DNA from: Algoriphagus formosus | GTDB taxonomy: Bacteria > Bacteroidota > Bacteroidia > Cytophagales > Cyclobacteriaceae | Assembly (NCBI RefSeq): GCF_002807035.1 | Contig: NZ_NIUC01000002.1 | Location: forward strand, 897,267-961,266 | DNA length: 64,000 bases | Reading direction: 5' to 3' | Shown here: one piece after another, positions 24,731 through 33,686 of the stretch | Layout: every line of letters starts with the position of its first letter | Numbering within the stretch: the first letter of the stretch is position 1 | Notes under the pieces: model-generated | What the model was told of the DNA's origin: nothing | What the model saw: only the letters and a program-made list of their open reading frames with translations | Database searches by the model: none | Made by a program: the position numbers and the translations under genes

Positions 24731-27163
24731 ATGAAAACCGCCAACTTAATTTTTCTTTCTTTTCTATTTTACCTGATGGGCCTAAGCACCCTTGCTGCAA
24801 AAGATATCAGCAAGCTCTCAGGAAAAATCGTTGACCAAAATGGAGAGGCAGTTCCTTTCGCAAACGTTGCCTTGATCGAATCCAACAACGGTGGATTAGT
24901 GGATGGAGCTGTTTCTGATGAGGAGGGGATATTCTTTATCGAATCAGTAAAGTCTGCAACGGTCAACCTGGTGATCTCTTCAATTGGGTATACGACCTAC
25001 AGTTCTGAAACCTTCGAGCTAGTTCCTGGGATGACCAAAGATTTTGGTGTCCTCAAATTGGAAGATGAAATGACTGGTCTTGATGAAGTCACTGTACAGT
25101 CATCCAGACCGGAAATCATCATCGAACCGGATAAAACTATCGTCAATGTAGAAGGAACCGTGATGGCAGAAGGGTCAAACACCTTGGATGTCATCGGTAG
25201 ATCTCCAGGTGTCTATGTCGATCAGGATGGAAATATTAATCTAAATGGTCGCACTGGTGTCACAGTGATGATCAACGATAGACCTACTTACATGAGTTCG
25301 ACTGATTTGGCAAACTACCTTCGGTCAATGCCCGCAGAAAACATCAAAAGTATCGAAGTCATCAACAATCCTTCTGCCCGATTTGATGCTGAAGGTGCTG
25401 CAGGTGTAATCAATATAGTATTGAAGAAAAGCACGGTAGATGGAGTCTTTGGAAATATTCAATTAGGGACTCAATACAACGGCTTGAATGCTCCACTTGC
25501 TGGTGCAACTATCAATGTGAAAAAAGGAAAATGGTCTACCAATGCGAATTTGAATTACAATGAAATCGCAAATTACAATGACCTGGATATCATCCGAAAC
25601 TTTGAGCTAGAAGAAGGTACTTCTAAGTTTACTCAAGACTCCAGAATCAAAACTCGCTTCCGTACTCCGAATTTTACCGGATCGGCTAACTACGAGATCA
25701 ATCCCAATCATAATTTGGGAATCAACCTTCAAGCCTCAAGATCTACCGGAGGATCGAATAATAACTCCTTCACGGAGATTTCTATTCCTGGTGAGTCGGA
25801 ATTCAACTATTTGAACTCTCGAAATGATGATAATGGAACCAGAGACAGAATTTTTGGAAACCTCCACTATGATGGAAAGCTCGATACCTTAGGGACTAAA
25901 ATTGCTGCGGACTTGGATTATACCATCATGAAATCAAACTCTGAGTCTTTGCTCTCCAATGAGTATTGGACCGGTGTAGATCAGTCCAATTTTACAACTG
26001 ATCAAATCCTCACGCTGAATGATATGTACTATACCATCCTGACAGCAAAGGTTGATTTCACCAAACCTTTGAAAAACGGAAAGATCTTGGAAACAGGTCT
26101 AAAAGGTAGCTGGGTAGAATCAGACAACAATCTGGATCTGAGCCGTGCGATCGAAGAAGGACCCTTTGAGCCGGATCCAAATTCTAACCAGTTTATCTAT
26201 AGTGAAAATGTCTTAGCTGCTTACGCTTCCTTGAAAGGGGCTTTCAGTCCAAAAGTAAACTATCAATTTGGCTTAAGAGGTGAGTACTCAGACATTTTGG
26301 GAAATTCGGTGACATTGGAACAGCAAAACAAACAACAATATTTTAACCTGTTCCCTAGCTTCTTTGTACAGCATCAGGTGAGCGAGAAGTATCAAATCAT
26401 CTATAATCTAAACCGTAGAATCACTCGTCCAAACTATCGATTGCTCAATCCATTCATCTATTACATTGATCCATTGACCTCAGAAACCGGAAACCCGAAT
26501 TTGAGACCTCAGTATTCGAATAACTTCGAGATGAATCATGTCATCAATGGAGCATATCAGTTCACTTTAGGTTATTCTGAGACTGAAGATGCCTTTATGC
26601 AGGTATTTATCCAAGATCAGGAAGCTAGAACGACGACCACCTTCACGGATAATTTTGATAAAACCAGAAATGTCAACTTCCGTGGAATCGTACCGGTTGA
26701 AATTACAAAGTGGTGGAATGCTTCTAACATGGTACAGGTGAATTATAACCGATTCAAGTCGCAAATTGGAGATGACTTCCTTGACACAGATCAAGTATCC
26801 TTCATGGCTCGTACCCAACATAACTTGACCTTGCCGAAAGGCTTCAAATTTGAGTTGGTCGGTATGTATGTAGGTCCACAAATTTGGGGTCAGGGTACCA
26901 TCAAAGGATTTGCCTGGGTAGATGCAGGGGTGACGAAGACCTTGATGAAGGATAAGCTCACCTTATCTGTCAACGGTACTGACCTTTTCCGCTCACAGAT
27001 CATCCGTGCCAATGTGGACTTCGCAGACATCAATACAGGCTTTAGACAATACCGAAGCAATCAGGGTGTGCGCTTTACCTTAAGATGGAGATTTGCTCAG
27101 GGTGAAAGCTTCCGAGTACGTTCTAGCACAGGTAGCTCAGAAGAAAGAAACCGCCTAGATTAA
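24731..27163 (+). CDS. TonB-dependent receptor-like outer membrane protein
   Basis: 810 residues. A signal peptide (to about residue 23) is followed by a carboxypeptidase-regulatory-like beta-sandwich (about 28-110, LSGKIVDQNGEAVPFANVAL), a plug domain (about 130-230, with LNGRTGVTVMINDRP and IKSIEVINNPSARFDAEG) and a long beta-barrel of the Bacteroidota outer-membrane family 3 type, ending in a final strand with an aromatic (RFTLRWRF) then a polar tail. It probably imports a ligand with TonB energy, but no SusD partner, regulator or enzyme sits beside it to suggest which. Confidence 0.9.
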   Translation: MKTANLIFLSFLFYLMGLSTLAAKDISKLSGKIVDQNGEAVPFANVALIESNNGGLVDGAVSDEEGIFFIESVKSATVNLVISSIGYTTYSSETFELVPGMTKDFGVLKLEDEMTGLDEVTVQSSRPEIIIEPDKTIVNVEGTVMAEGSNTLDVIGRSPGVYVDQDGNINLNGRTGVTVMINDRPTYMSSTDLANYLRSMPAENIKSIEVINNPSARFDAEGAAGVINIVLKKSTVDGVFGNIQLGTQYNGLNAPLAGATINVKKGKWSTNANLNYNEIANYNDLDIIRNFELEEGTSKFTQDSRIKTRFRTPNFTGSANYEINPNHNLGINLQASRSTGGSNNNSFTEISIPGESEFNYLNSRNDDNGTRDRIFGNLHYDGKLDTLGTKIAADLDYTIMKSNSESLLSNEYWTGVDQSNFTTDQILTLNDMYYTILTAKVDFTKPLKNGKILETGLKGSWVESDNNLDLSRAIEEGPFEPDPNSNQFIYSENVLAAYASLKGAFSPKVNYQFGLRGEYSDILGNSVTLEQQNKQQYFNLFPSFFVQHQVSEKYQIIYNLNRRITRPNYRLLNPFIYYIDPLTSETGNPNLRPQYSNNFEMNHVINGAYQFTLGYSETEDAFMQVFIQDQEARTTTTFTDNFDKTRNVNFRGIVPVEITKWWNASNMVQVNYNRFKSQIGDDFLDTDQVSFMARTQHNLTLPKGFKFELVGMYVGPQIWGQGTIKGFAWVDAGVTKTLMKDKLTLSVNGTDLFRSQIIRANVDFADINTGFRQYRSNQGVRFTLRWRFAQGESFRVRSSTGSSEERNRLD

Positions 27164-27182
27164 ACTTAATGCTTTGAAAATC

Positions 27183-27217
27183 AGCTCCTAGCCAATATTT
27201 TAGCTAGGAGCTTTTTA
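27183..27217 (+). terminator. Intrinsic terminator after TonB receptor
   Basis: Perfect 10-bp stem AGCTCCTAGC / GCTAGGAGCT followed by five T. Confidence 0.9.
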
Positions 27218-27236
27218 TATCTAACTAATTCAAATC

Positions 27237-28559
27237 ATGCTTCGAAAATTTACACTTTACCTGTCCTTATTTTGGCTAAGCAGCACAAGCCTATTTGGCC
27301 AAAAATCGAATTTTGAGCAAACTGACCGTTTCTTTGACTCATTGGACTTTTATGATAAGTACATGGGAACTGTATTTATCGCAAAAAATGGAGAGCCCGT
27401 CTATCAAAAGGCAATAGGCTATGCAGACTTGGAAAAGCAGCAAAAATTGATCCCCACAACCAAATTTAACATCGGGTCAATTTCAAAAATGTTCACCTCA
27501 GTTTTGATTTTACAGGCAGTAGAAGAGGGAAAACTTTCATTGGATCAAAAACTGGCAGATTTTTATCCTTCAGTACCCAATGCCGAGGCTATCACCATTG
27601 ACCAGCTTCTGAGGCATCGAAGCGGAATTGCCAATTTTACCAATAGCCCTCTTTATCTGAGCTATTACACCAAGCCAAAGACTGAGGATGAAATGGTAAA
27701 GATCATTGCGGAAGGCGGCAGTATCTTTACTCCTGACTCCAAGGCAGAATACTCAAATTCCAATTATGTCTTGCTGACATTCATTTTGGAAGAAACCTAC
27801 GGAAAATCCTTTCAAGAACTTTTGGAAGAAAGAATTACAGGCCCGCTAAAGCTAGAAAACACACAAATATTTGATGAGATTAAGCCTGAGGAAAATGAAG
27901 CAAGATCCTATTCCTTCAAGGACAATTGGACACTAGAGTCAGAAACTGACCCAAGTATACCACTGGGTGCTGGAGCCATACAGTCCACAGTAGCCGATCT
28001 TGCAGTCTTTATCGAGAATCTTTTTGCCGGTGAGCTGATTTCAAAAGAAAGTCTGGACAAAATGACTGAGCTTCAAGATGGCTTCGGTCGAGGTATTTTC
28101 TCTTTCCCCTACTATGATCGAAAAGCACTTGGACACAATGGTGGAATTGATGGATTCCAGTCTCTTTTGGCACATTTTCCAGAAGAAAAACTGACGCTGG
28201 TTACTCTAGCAAACGCCGTGAATTTTAATACCAACGACGTCACTCTGGCACTTTTGGACTCTTATTTTGGAAAAGAGATCAAATTCCCTTCATTTCAAAG
28301 CTACGCGGTGAGTCCAGAGCAGCTTGAGTCTTATTTAGGGGAATATGCCTCTGAGCAGCTTCCGCTTAAATTCAATTTTACCAAGGAAGGAAAAACCTTG
28401 ATAGTACAAGCTACTGGGCAGCCAGCAATACCTTTAGAAGCCACTGCCGAGCATACCTTCGAATTTCGGCAAGTCGGTGCCACATTTATTTTTGAACCAA
28501 GTAAAGGCACACTCACCTTCAAACAAGGAGGCGGTACCTTTACCTATCAAAAACAGTAA
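27237..28559 (+). CDS. Serine hydrolase, beta-lactamase class C/PBP-like
   Basis: 440 residues with a signal peptide (cleavage about after LFG). All three penicillin-recognising motifs are present: S81-I-S-K84 (NIGSISKM), Y172-S-N174 (EYSNSNY) and HNGG (about 301-304) in place of KTG. The last ~100 residues form an extra small beta domain seen in Bacteroidota serine hydrolases. It could be a peptidase or esterase; true beta-lactamase activity is unlikely on family grounds. Confidence 0.9.
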   Translation: MLRKFTLYLSLFWLSSTSLFGQKSNFEQTDRFFDSLDFYDKYMGTVFIAKNGEPVYQKAIGYADLEKQQKLIPTTKFNIGSISKMFTSVLILQAVEEGKLSLDQKLADFYPSVPNAEAITIDQLLRHRSGIANFTNSPLYLSYYTKPKTEDEMVKIIAEGGSIFTPDSKAEYSNSNYVLLTFILEETYGKSFQELLEERITGPLKLENTQIFDEIKPEENEARSYSFKDNWTLESETDPSIPLGAGAIQSTVADLAVFIENLFAGELISKESLDKMTELQDGFGRGIFSFPYYDRKALGHNGGIDGFQSLLAHFPEEKLTLVTLANAVNFNTNDVTLALLDSYFGKEIKFPSFQSYAVSPEQLESYLGEYASEQLPLKFNFTKEGKTLIVQATGQPAIPLEATAEHTFEFRQVGATFIFEPSKGTLTFKQGGGTFTYQKQ

Positions 28560-28567
28560 AAACATTC

Positions 28568-28593
28568 AAAGCCGGTTAATCCCGGCTTTTTTT
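28568..28593. terminator. Intrinsic terminator between convergent genes
   Basis: Stem AAAGCCGG / CCGGCTTT with a 6-base loop and a T run on the plus strand; it overlaps the last codons of the leftward gene. Confidence 0.8.
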
Positions 28594-29748
28594 GATCTCC
28601 ACCTTATTGATTTGAAAAAAGTCCTCCTCGACATCCGGATTTGGCAATACATTAAACCAAAGATTTCCATCTCGGCTAACAAAGACATTCCCAAGTCTAT
28701 CGGGCATCTCAATATCTAGCAATTTCTCACCCTCCAAAGAAAGGACCTGAAGCCGGGGCTTGTACTTTTCAGCTACCCTTGCATTGAAATCCTGCCATTG
28801 ATCCTGAGACTGAATCGACTGGTATTCCTCTCGATCAAGGTCTTCATAGCCGGTCGTATAGTTGATTAACAAGTAATCTCCCACAATTGTCAGCTTGCTA
28901 ATCATCCCATAGCTTGGATCAAAAGAAATAGCTCGGGGATCCGCTTTTTGAGGATCTTCACCAGGATTAACCTGAAAATCAGTCAATTCTAAGGGAATTC
29001 GCTTTAATTTTTTGTAGGGTGCTTTCAGCTCATACACATTCAAAAAAGGATCCCCACCGGAAATCACAAATAACTCATCATCCCGGATATCAAAAGTAGC
29101 GGAGAGCGTGGTCGGTTCATGCGAGCGGTTATTTTGGAAAATACTCGCAGAGTCCAAATTCAGAAACTGCTCCATACTCCCAGACTGTGGATCAACCCAC
29201 ACGAGTTGCTGAAAAGTATCATAAAACTCGGGCTGCGTTTTATTGTATTCTGTCCGGGGAAGTAGTCCTGTCAGTAACAATCGATCTCCTACCGGGAATA
29301 TCTCCCGAATAGCATCCATCCTACCCGAAAAGCCTTTAATCTCGTCTTTTGGAGTCTTGGCGCTTCGCATGAGATTTCCTTCCAAATCATATTCAAAGAC
29401 CCCATACATGGAAACCAGCTGAATTCGATTCTGATCCAAAAATCTACCCGCTGCCATCGGAAAAGACCCAAATCCATCTGGAGAATCGCGATCTTTCGAG
29501 AATTGCCCAAGGATATTACCTTGTAAGTCAGTGCTGACAAAGCTCCGCTTCTGCAAATCAAAAAACAAAGCCCTATTCCACTCAGGCTGAATATCCATAA
29601 AGGATAAAACGCCTACATAAGGTACGCGAACCGAATCAGTAACTTCCAATTCCAAGTTGATCGGTTCGGAGGCATCTTCAGTCTCCGTGCCTTGACAGGC
29701 AAAAAATGCAGCAATTACGAGTAATAGTAGATAGCTTTGTCGAATCAT
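28576..29748 (-). CDS. Beta-propeller-like lipoprotein (DUF4221/6-bladed type)
   Basis: 390 residues, lipobox FFAC (C18). The rest shows repeated beta blades (RALFFDLQKRSFVSTDLQGNILGQF, GVFEYDLEGNLMRS, PRLQVLSLEGEKLLDIEMP), typical of the 6-bladed propeller or DUF4221 lipoproteins that are numerous in Cyclobacteriaceae. It resembles in architecture the lipoprotein at 57415, with little direct identity. No function is known for these families. It is divergent from tatD, 48 bp away. Confidence 0.75.
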   Translation of the reverse strand: MIRQSYLLLLVIAAFFACQGTETEDASEPINLELEVTDSVRVPYVGVLSFMDIQPEWNRALFFDLQKRSFVSTDLQGNILGQFSKDRDSPDGFGSFPMAAGRFLDQNRIQLVSMYGVFEYDLEGNLMRSAKTPKDEIKGFSGRMDAIREIFPVGDRLLLTGLLPRTEYNKTQPEFYDTFQQLVWVDPQSGSMEQFLNLDSASIFQNNRSHEPTTLSATFDIRDDELFVISGGDPFLNVYELKAPYKKLKRIPLELTDFQVNPGEDPQKADPRAISFDPSYGMISKLTIVGDYLLINYTTGYEDLDREEYQSIQSQDQWQDFNARVAEKYKPRLQVLSLEGEKLLDIEMPDRLGNVFVSRDGNLWFNVLPNPDVEEDFFQINKVEIKKSRD

Positions 29749-29796
29749 AATCTTTGGTTTTGACCTAAATAAATTGATAAAATATTAGAATTCAAA

Positions 29797-30447
29797 ATGA
29801 AACTTTTCGATATCCATACCCATCGATTGAATATTCCGAATAGCCTATTCAATGCAGAAAGGGATATCAACTCCTTATCTCCCAATCAATACTTTTCTAT
29901 TGGTCTTCACCCTTGGTATTTATATGACAAGTGGGAGGAAAAATGGTCGGAATTCAGAAATTATGTAACCAATCAAAATTGCTTGGCCATAGGCGAAGCA
30001 GGTTTTGACCGGCTCCGTGGACCGGAACTTTCCATTCAAAAAGCTGCCTTTGAAGAGCAGGCCAATACCGCAAAAACAGAGGAGATACCCTTGATTCTAC
30101 ACTGCGTCAAAGGGCATGATTTACTTTTGGAAAATTTAAAAAATACAAGCTCGCATCCCCAAATCATCTGGCATGGATGGAACCTAAAAACCCATCTTGC
30201 AGAGCAACTATTGCCATTCTCTATAAACTTTTCCTTTGGAGAGAAAATCCTAGACTCCAAATCCAATGCTTCCCAATGGCTTAAAAACTGTCCAAAAGAC
30301 CGGATTTTTCTTGAAACAGATAATTCGGAGAAAGAAATTGATCAAATTTATCAGGCAGCTTCTTTAATTTTGGGCCTTTCTGTCGAAGACTTGGAGCGGC
30401 AGGTCATACAAAATTGGAATCGAATATCAAGTAAGAAATTAAAATGA
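29797..30447 (+). CDS. TatD-family metal-dependent hydrolase
   Basis: 216 residues, shorter than the usual 250-260. Metal ligands are visible: FDIHTH (H7, H9), GEAGFDR, LHCVKGH, WHGW and LETDNS. TatD proteins are DNases or deaminase-fold hydrolases of uncertain substrate. The middle is trimmed relative to canonical TatD. The following tcdA gene overlaps the stop by 4 bp, so these two are translationally coupled. Confidence 0.88.
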   Translation: MKLFDIHTHRLNIPNSLFNAERDINSLSPNQYFSIGLHPWYLYDKWEEKWSEFRNYVTNQNCLAIGEAGFDRLRGPELSIQKAAFEEQANTAKTEEIPLILHCVKGHDLLLENLKNTSSHPQIIWHGWNLKTHLAEQLLPFSINFSFGEKILDSKSNASQWLKNCPKDRIFLETDNSEKEIDQIYQAASLILGLSVEDLERQVIQNWNRISSKKLK

Positions 30448-31169
30448 GTGACTTTGCTTGGCTGAGCAGAACAGAATTAATCACTGGTCGAGAAGGGCTT
30501 GAAAAACTAGCTCAAAAACATGTCCTCGTCGTAGGACTTGGGGGTGTGGGGTCCTTTGCAGCGGAATTTATCGCCCGCTCCGGCGTGGGCGAAATGACCA
30601 TCATCGATGGAGATAGTGTAGACATCAGCAATGTGAATCGTCAACTGCCGGCAACCCAAAAAAATCTAGGACAATCCAAAGCCGAATGGATGGAAGAGCG
30701 GCTACTTTCCATCAATCCCAATCTAAAAATCCATACCATACGGGAATTTTTAGAGCCCAAACCCATGACTAGTCTTTTGGAGGAAAATGAGTTTGACTAT
30801 GTGGTTGATTGCATCGACAGTTTCACTCCAAAACTTCACTTGATCGAAGGGGCATATCGCAGAGGCTTTCCTTTGGTAAGCTCAATGGGCGCAGGTGGCA
30901 AAGTAGACCCCACCAAAATCCGGGTGGTGGATATCTCCAAGACACACGAATGCAAACTGGCGCGCCTAATCCGAAAGCGATTGAAAAAAAGGAAGATTTA
31001 CGATGGGTTTAAGGCAGTATATTCAACAGAAAAGGTCATCAAAGAGAGTCTCATGATGACGGATGGAAGCAACTTCAAAAAGTCAGCCTATGGCACTATG
31101 TCTTTCTTACCGGCTGCCTTCGGTTGCTCCTGCGCTGCTACGGTCATCAATGACCTCCTTGCATCCTAA
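30444..31169 (+). CDS. tcdA: tRNA threonylcarbamoyladenosine dehydratase
   Basis: 241 residues of the ThiF/E1 family. It uses ATP to cyclise t6A37 in tRNA to ct6A. The nucleotide-binding loop is LVVGLGGVGSFAAEFIARSG, followed by IIDGDSVDISNVNRQLPA with the adenylation Arg, and VVDCIDS. A Cys (HECKLARLIRKRLKKR) sits before a basic segment suited to tRNA. The C-terminal GCSCAATVINDLL is typical of TcdA. It overlaps the MaoC gene end by 4 bp. Confidence 0.92.
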   Translation: MSDFAWLSRTELITGREGLEKLAQKHVLVVGLGGVGSFAAEFIARSGVGEMTIIDGDSVDISNVNRQLPATQKNLGQSKAEWMEERLLSINPNLKIHTIREFLEPKPMTSLLEENEFDYVVDCIDSFTPKLHLIEGAYRRGFPLVSSMGAGGKVDPTKIRVVDISKTHECKLARLIRKRLKKRKIYDGFKAVYSTEKVIKESLMMTDGSNFKKSAYGTMSFLPAAFGCSCAATVINDLLAS

Positions 31170-31633
31170 TCTTCAAAATGGTACAAGAAGATCAAAACTC
31201 CGGCGAAAGCCGGTTTTCTTTGGTCTTTAATCTCCAATTTCACTTCTACCTCAGCTTTAACAGTACCGCGAAGATTGGCTACATTTCTGAGTTTTGCATG
31301 TAAACGAACCTCACTATCTACAGTGACGGCTTGCGCAAAGCGTAAATTTTCGATCCCATAATTGATCATCATCTTCAGATTAGTCACCTGTACGATCTGC
31401 TCCCAAAGGTGAGGAACAATACTCAGTGTCAAATAGCCATGAGCAATGGTATTGCCGAAGGCTCCTTCTACTTTAGCTCGCTCAGGATCAGTATGAATCC
31501 ATTGATGATCGTGAGTTGCATCAGCAAAAAGATTGATTTGGTTTTGGGTGATGGTAAAATACTCGGAGGTTCCTATTTCTTGTCCATTGTATTTTTCGAA
31601 GTCCTCAAAGCTTCTGATGATTACGGGTTTCAT
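31166..31633 (-). CDS. MaoC-like dehydratase (R-specific enoyl-CoA hydratase type)
   Basis: 155 residues, the size of a single hot-dog hydratase. The hydratase motif is ATHDHQWIHTDPERA, with the likely catalytic pair D42 and H47, followed by the AHGYLTLS helix. It probably hydrates enoyl-CoA thioesters. It is a single gene convergent with tcdA. Confidence 0.9.
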   Translation of the reverse strand: MKPVIIRSFEDFEKYNGQEIGTSEYFTITQNQINLFADATHDHQWIHTDPERAKVEGAFGNTIAHGYLTLSIVPHLWEQIVQVTNLKMMINYGIENLRFAQAVTVDSEVRLHAKLRNVANLRGTVKAEVEVKLEIKDQRKPAFAGVLIFLYHFED

Positions 31634-31837
31634 GCTGCAATTTTTCTATTTAAGCCTCCAAGTAGCTTAGATATTTTTTGAAAAGCAAGGAAAAATATCT
31701 TGCTCTATGCATAGTTTTAAGTATGAAATGCATGTTTTGTAGTCTGAAAAAATTTTTCGTTTGAAATCTTTTAAAACCCGTTGCTTTTAAAAATTTAATA
31801 TATATTTTTCGACCAAGTTTTACCCAGTTTTGAATTT

Positions 31838-33685
31838 ATGACTCTTACGATTCTCGCCATTTTGGCAGGGTTATTTACCGCTCATCTTGATTCTTTACCT
31901 TCGAAAGAAGTACCCATTTATTCCCATTTAACTCATAGTAAGGAGATTGTGATCGACGAGGACTTTGGCTATACGCTAAAAACTCAAAAAACTGTGACGG
32001 TCCTCAGTCCTGAAGGATTGCCCCATGCTTCTGTTGGAATTTTTTATGATAAGCTCGTCCAGATTAAAAATTTCAGCTTGGAGATAATTGATCCTCAGAA
32101 TGGAAAAACAATCCAAAAAGCAAAAATGAAAGATTTGTCGGATGCAGAATTATTTGATGGGTTTTCGGTTTTTGCTGACAACAGGCAGAAATACTATCAG
32201 GTAAATTCTTCCATCTTTCCCATCGAAGTTCATATAGAAACGGAAGTCTATCATCAATCTAATTTTAGCTTTCAGCCTTGGATTCCCGTGGAGCGGGCAT
32301 TCCAAAAATTGGAGGAGGCAGAGTTAAAAATAAGTTACCCGGAATCCATAGGAATCAGGTACAAAGAGCAGCATCTTTCTGGCAATAGACAGGAAGAAAC
32401 ACTTCCAGACGGGAGGGTTCAGCTGACTTGGAAAGAGTCCGAACTACCTGTTCAAGATCTCAGCATCAAGGAGGAGGATGATCATCGACTGTATATCGCA
32501 CCGAAGGAATTCAAACTGGATAACTTTCGAGGATCCATGACTGATTGGTCTGAATTGGGACTTTGGAAATACAAGTTGAATGAAGGACGGGATATTTTGC
32601 CTGAAGAGTTTAAAGCAAAAATCCTTGAATTAGTCGAGGGCATAGAGGATCCCTATGAGAAAATTGCCGTTTTATACGATTATCTACAGAAGAACTTCCG
32701 CTATGTCAGTATCCAATTGGGAATTGGAGGCTGGCAGACAATGACTGCCACGGATGCAGTCAAATATTCCTACGGAGACTGCAAAGGACTCAGCAATTTA
32801 ATGAAAGCCATGCTAGAGACTGCAGGGATTCCAGCCTATTATACACTGGTCTATGCCGGTGAGGGTGAGTCAGATATTCATACTGATTTGCCATCCAATC
32901 AATTCAATCACGTGATTTTACGTGCCGAGGTGGATGAGCAGCCAGTTTGGTTGGAGTGTACTTCCAATAGCCTTCCAGCCGGATACCTGGGCTCATTTAC
33001 CAATGATAGACATGTGTTGGTCGTCACTCCTACTGGCGGATATTTGGCAAAGACTCCGGGCTACCAGGAAGATCATTGGAATCGAGTAGAAAATGAATTT
33101 CATATCAGCTTGGATGATCGTGGAGATGCTCAAATGACCATGAAGCAGCATCTGGAGGGAAATCCAGCTTACACAGCTACCAGTCTTTCCAGACAACTAG
33201 ACTCCAGACAGCAACGGGATTATTTCAATAAGTACTCTGCGATTTCAGGCTTGATTATTCAGGATTACGAGCTAAAACCAGATCACCTTGATTCCCTTCC
33301 GATTGCTGATAGAGAAGTTAAGGGCATCATCCAAAAATTTGCCCAAACAACAGCCAAACGATTATTACTCAAGCCATTTTTCACAAAAATCAAATTAGAA
33401 GAAATCGGCTTCAAAAACTTTGATCTATCTGAATCTTATACCATAGACCTTCCTTCAGGAGTTGGTTCAGAATTCAGTTTGATTCCTCTAGAGATTAAGG
33501 AAGAGGAATACAGCATTCTAATCGAAAACCGTCTGGAAAACAATCAATTGATCGTCTCCAGAAAAATCAAGGTGTCGCTTTCGGATTCTCAGGATGAAGA
33601 GGCTAAAAAACTTATAGTTAGCAAAATCAACTCGGTAGGAAATGGAGCCTATCATTTTACCAAACCCAGCCTAAGTCAACAATAG
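31838..33685 (+). CDS. DUF3857 and transglutaminase-like domain protein
   Basis: 615 residues with an N-terminal hydrophobic segment (TLTILAILAGLFTAHLD) that may be a signal. A DUF3857 beta-sandwich covers about 30-210, and a transglutaminase-like core about 250-400: the Cys lies in YGDCKGLSNLMKAML, with the His in NQFNHVILRA and an Asp/Glu-Cys region VWLECTSN. Activity as a protease or crosslinker is possible; most family members are untested. The second DUF3857 gene starts 1 bp after its stop. Confidence 0.88.
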   Translation: MTLTILAILAGLFTAHLDSLPSKEVPIYSHLTHSKEIVIDEDFGYTLKTQKTVTVLSPEGLPHASVGIFYDKLVQIKNFSLEIIDPQNGKTIQKAKMKDLSDAELFDGFSVFADNRQKYYQVNSSIFPIEVHIETEVYHQSNFSFQPWIPVERAFQKLEEAELKISYPESIGIRYKEQHLSGNRQEETLPDGRVQLTWKESELPVQDLSIKEEDDHRLYIAPKEFKLDNFRGSMTDWSELGLWKYKLNEGRDILPEEFKAKILELVEGIEDPYEKIAVLYDYLQKNFRYVSIQLGIGGWQTMTATDAVKYSYGDCKGLSNLMKAMLETAGIPAYYTLVYAGEGESDIHTDLPSNQFNHVILRAEVDEQPVWLECTSNSLPAGYLGSFTNDRHVLVVTPTGGYLAKTPGYQEDHWNRVENEFHISLDDRGDAQMTMKQHLEGNPAYTATSLSRQLDSRQQRDYFNKYSAISGLIIQDYELKPDHLDSLPIADREVKGIIQKFAQTTAKRLLLKPFFTKIKLEEIGFKNFDLSESYTIDLPSGVGSEFSLIPLEIKEEEYSILIENRLENNQLIVSRKIKVSLSDSQDEEAKKLIVSKINSVGNGAYHFTKPSLSQQ

Positions 33686-33686
33686 T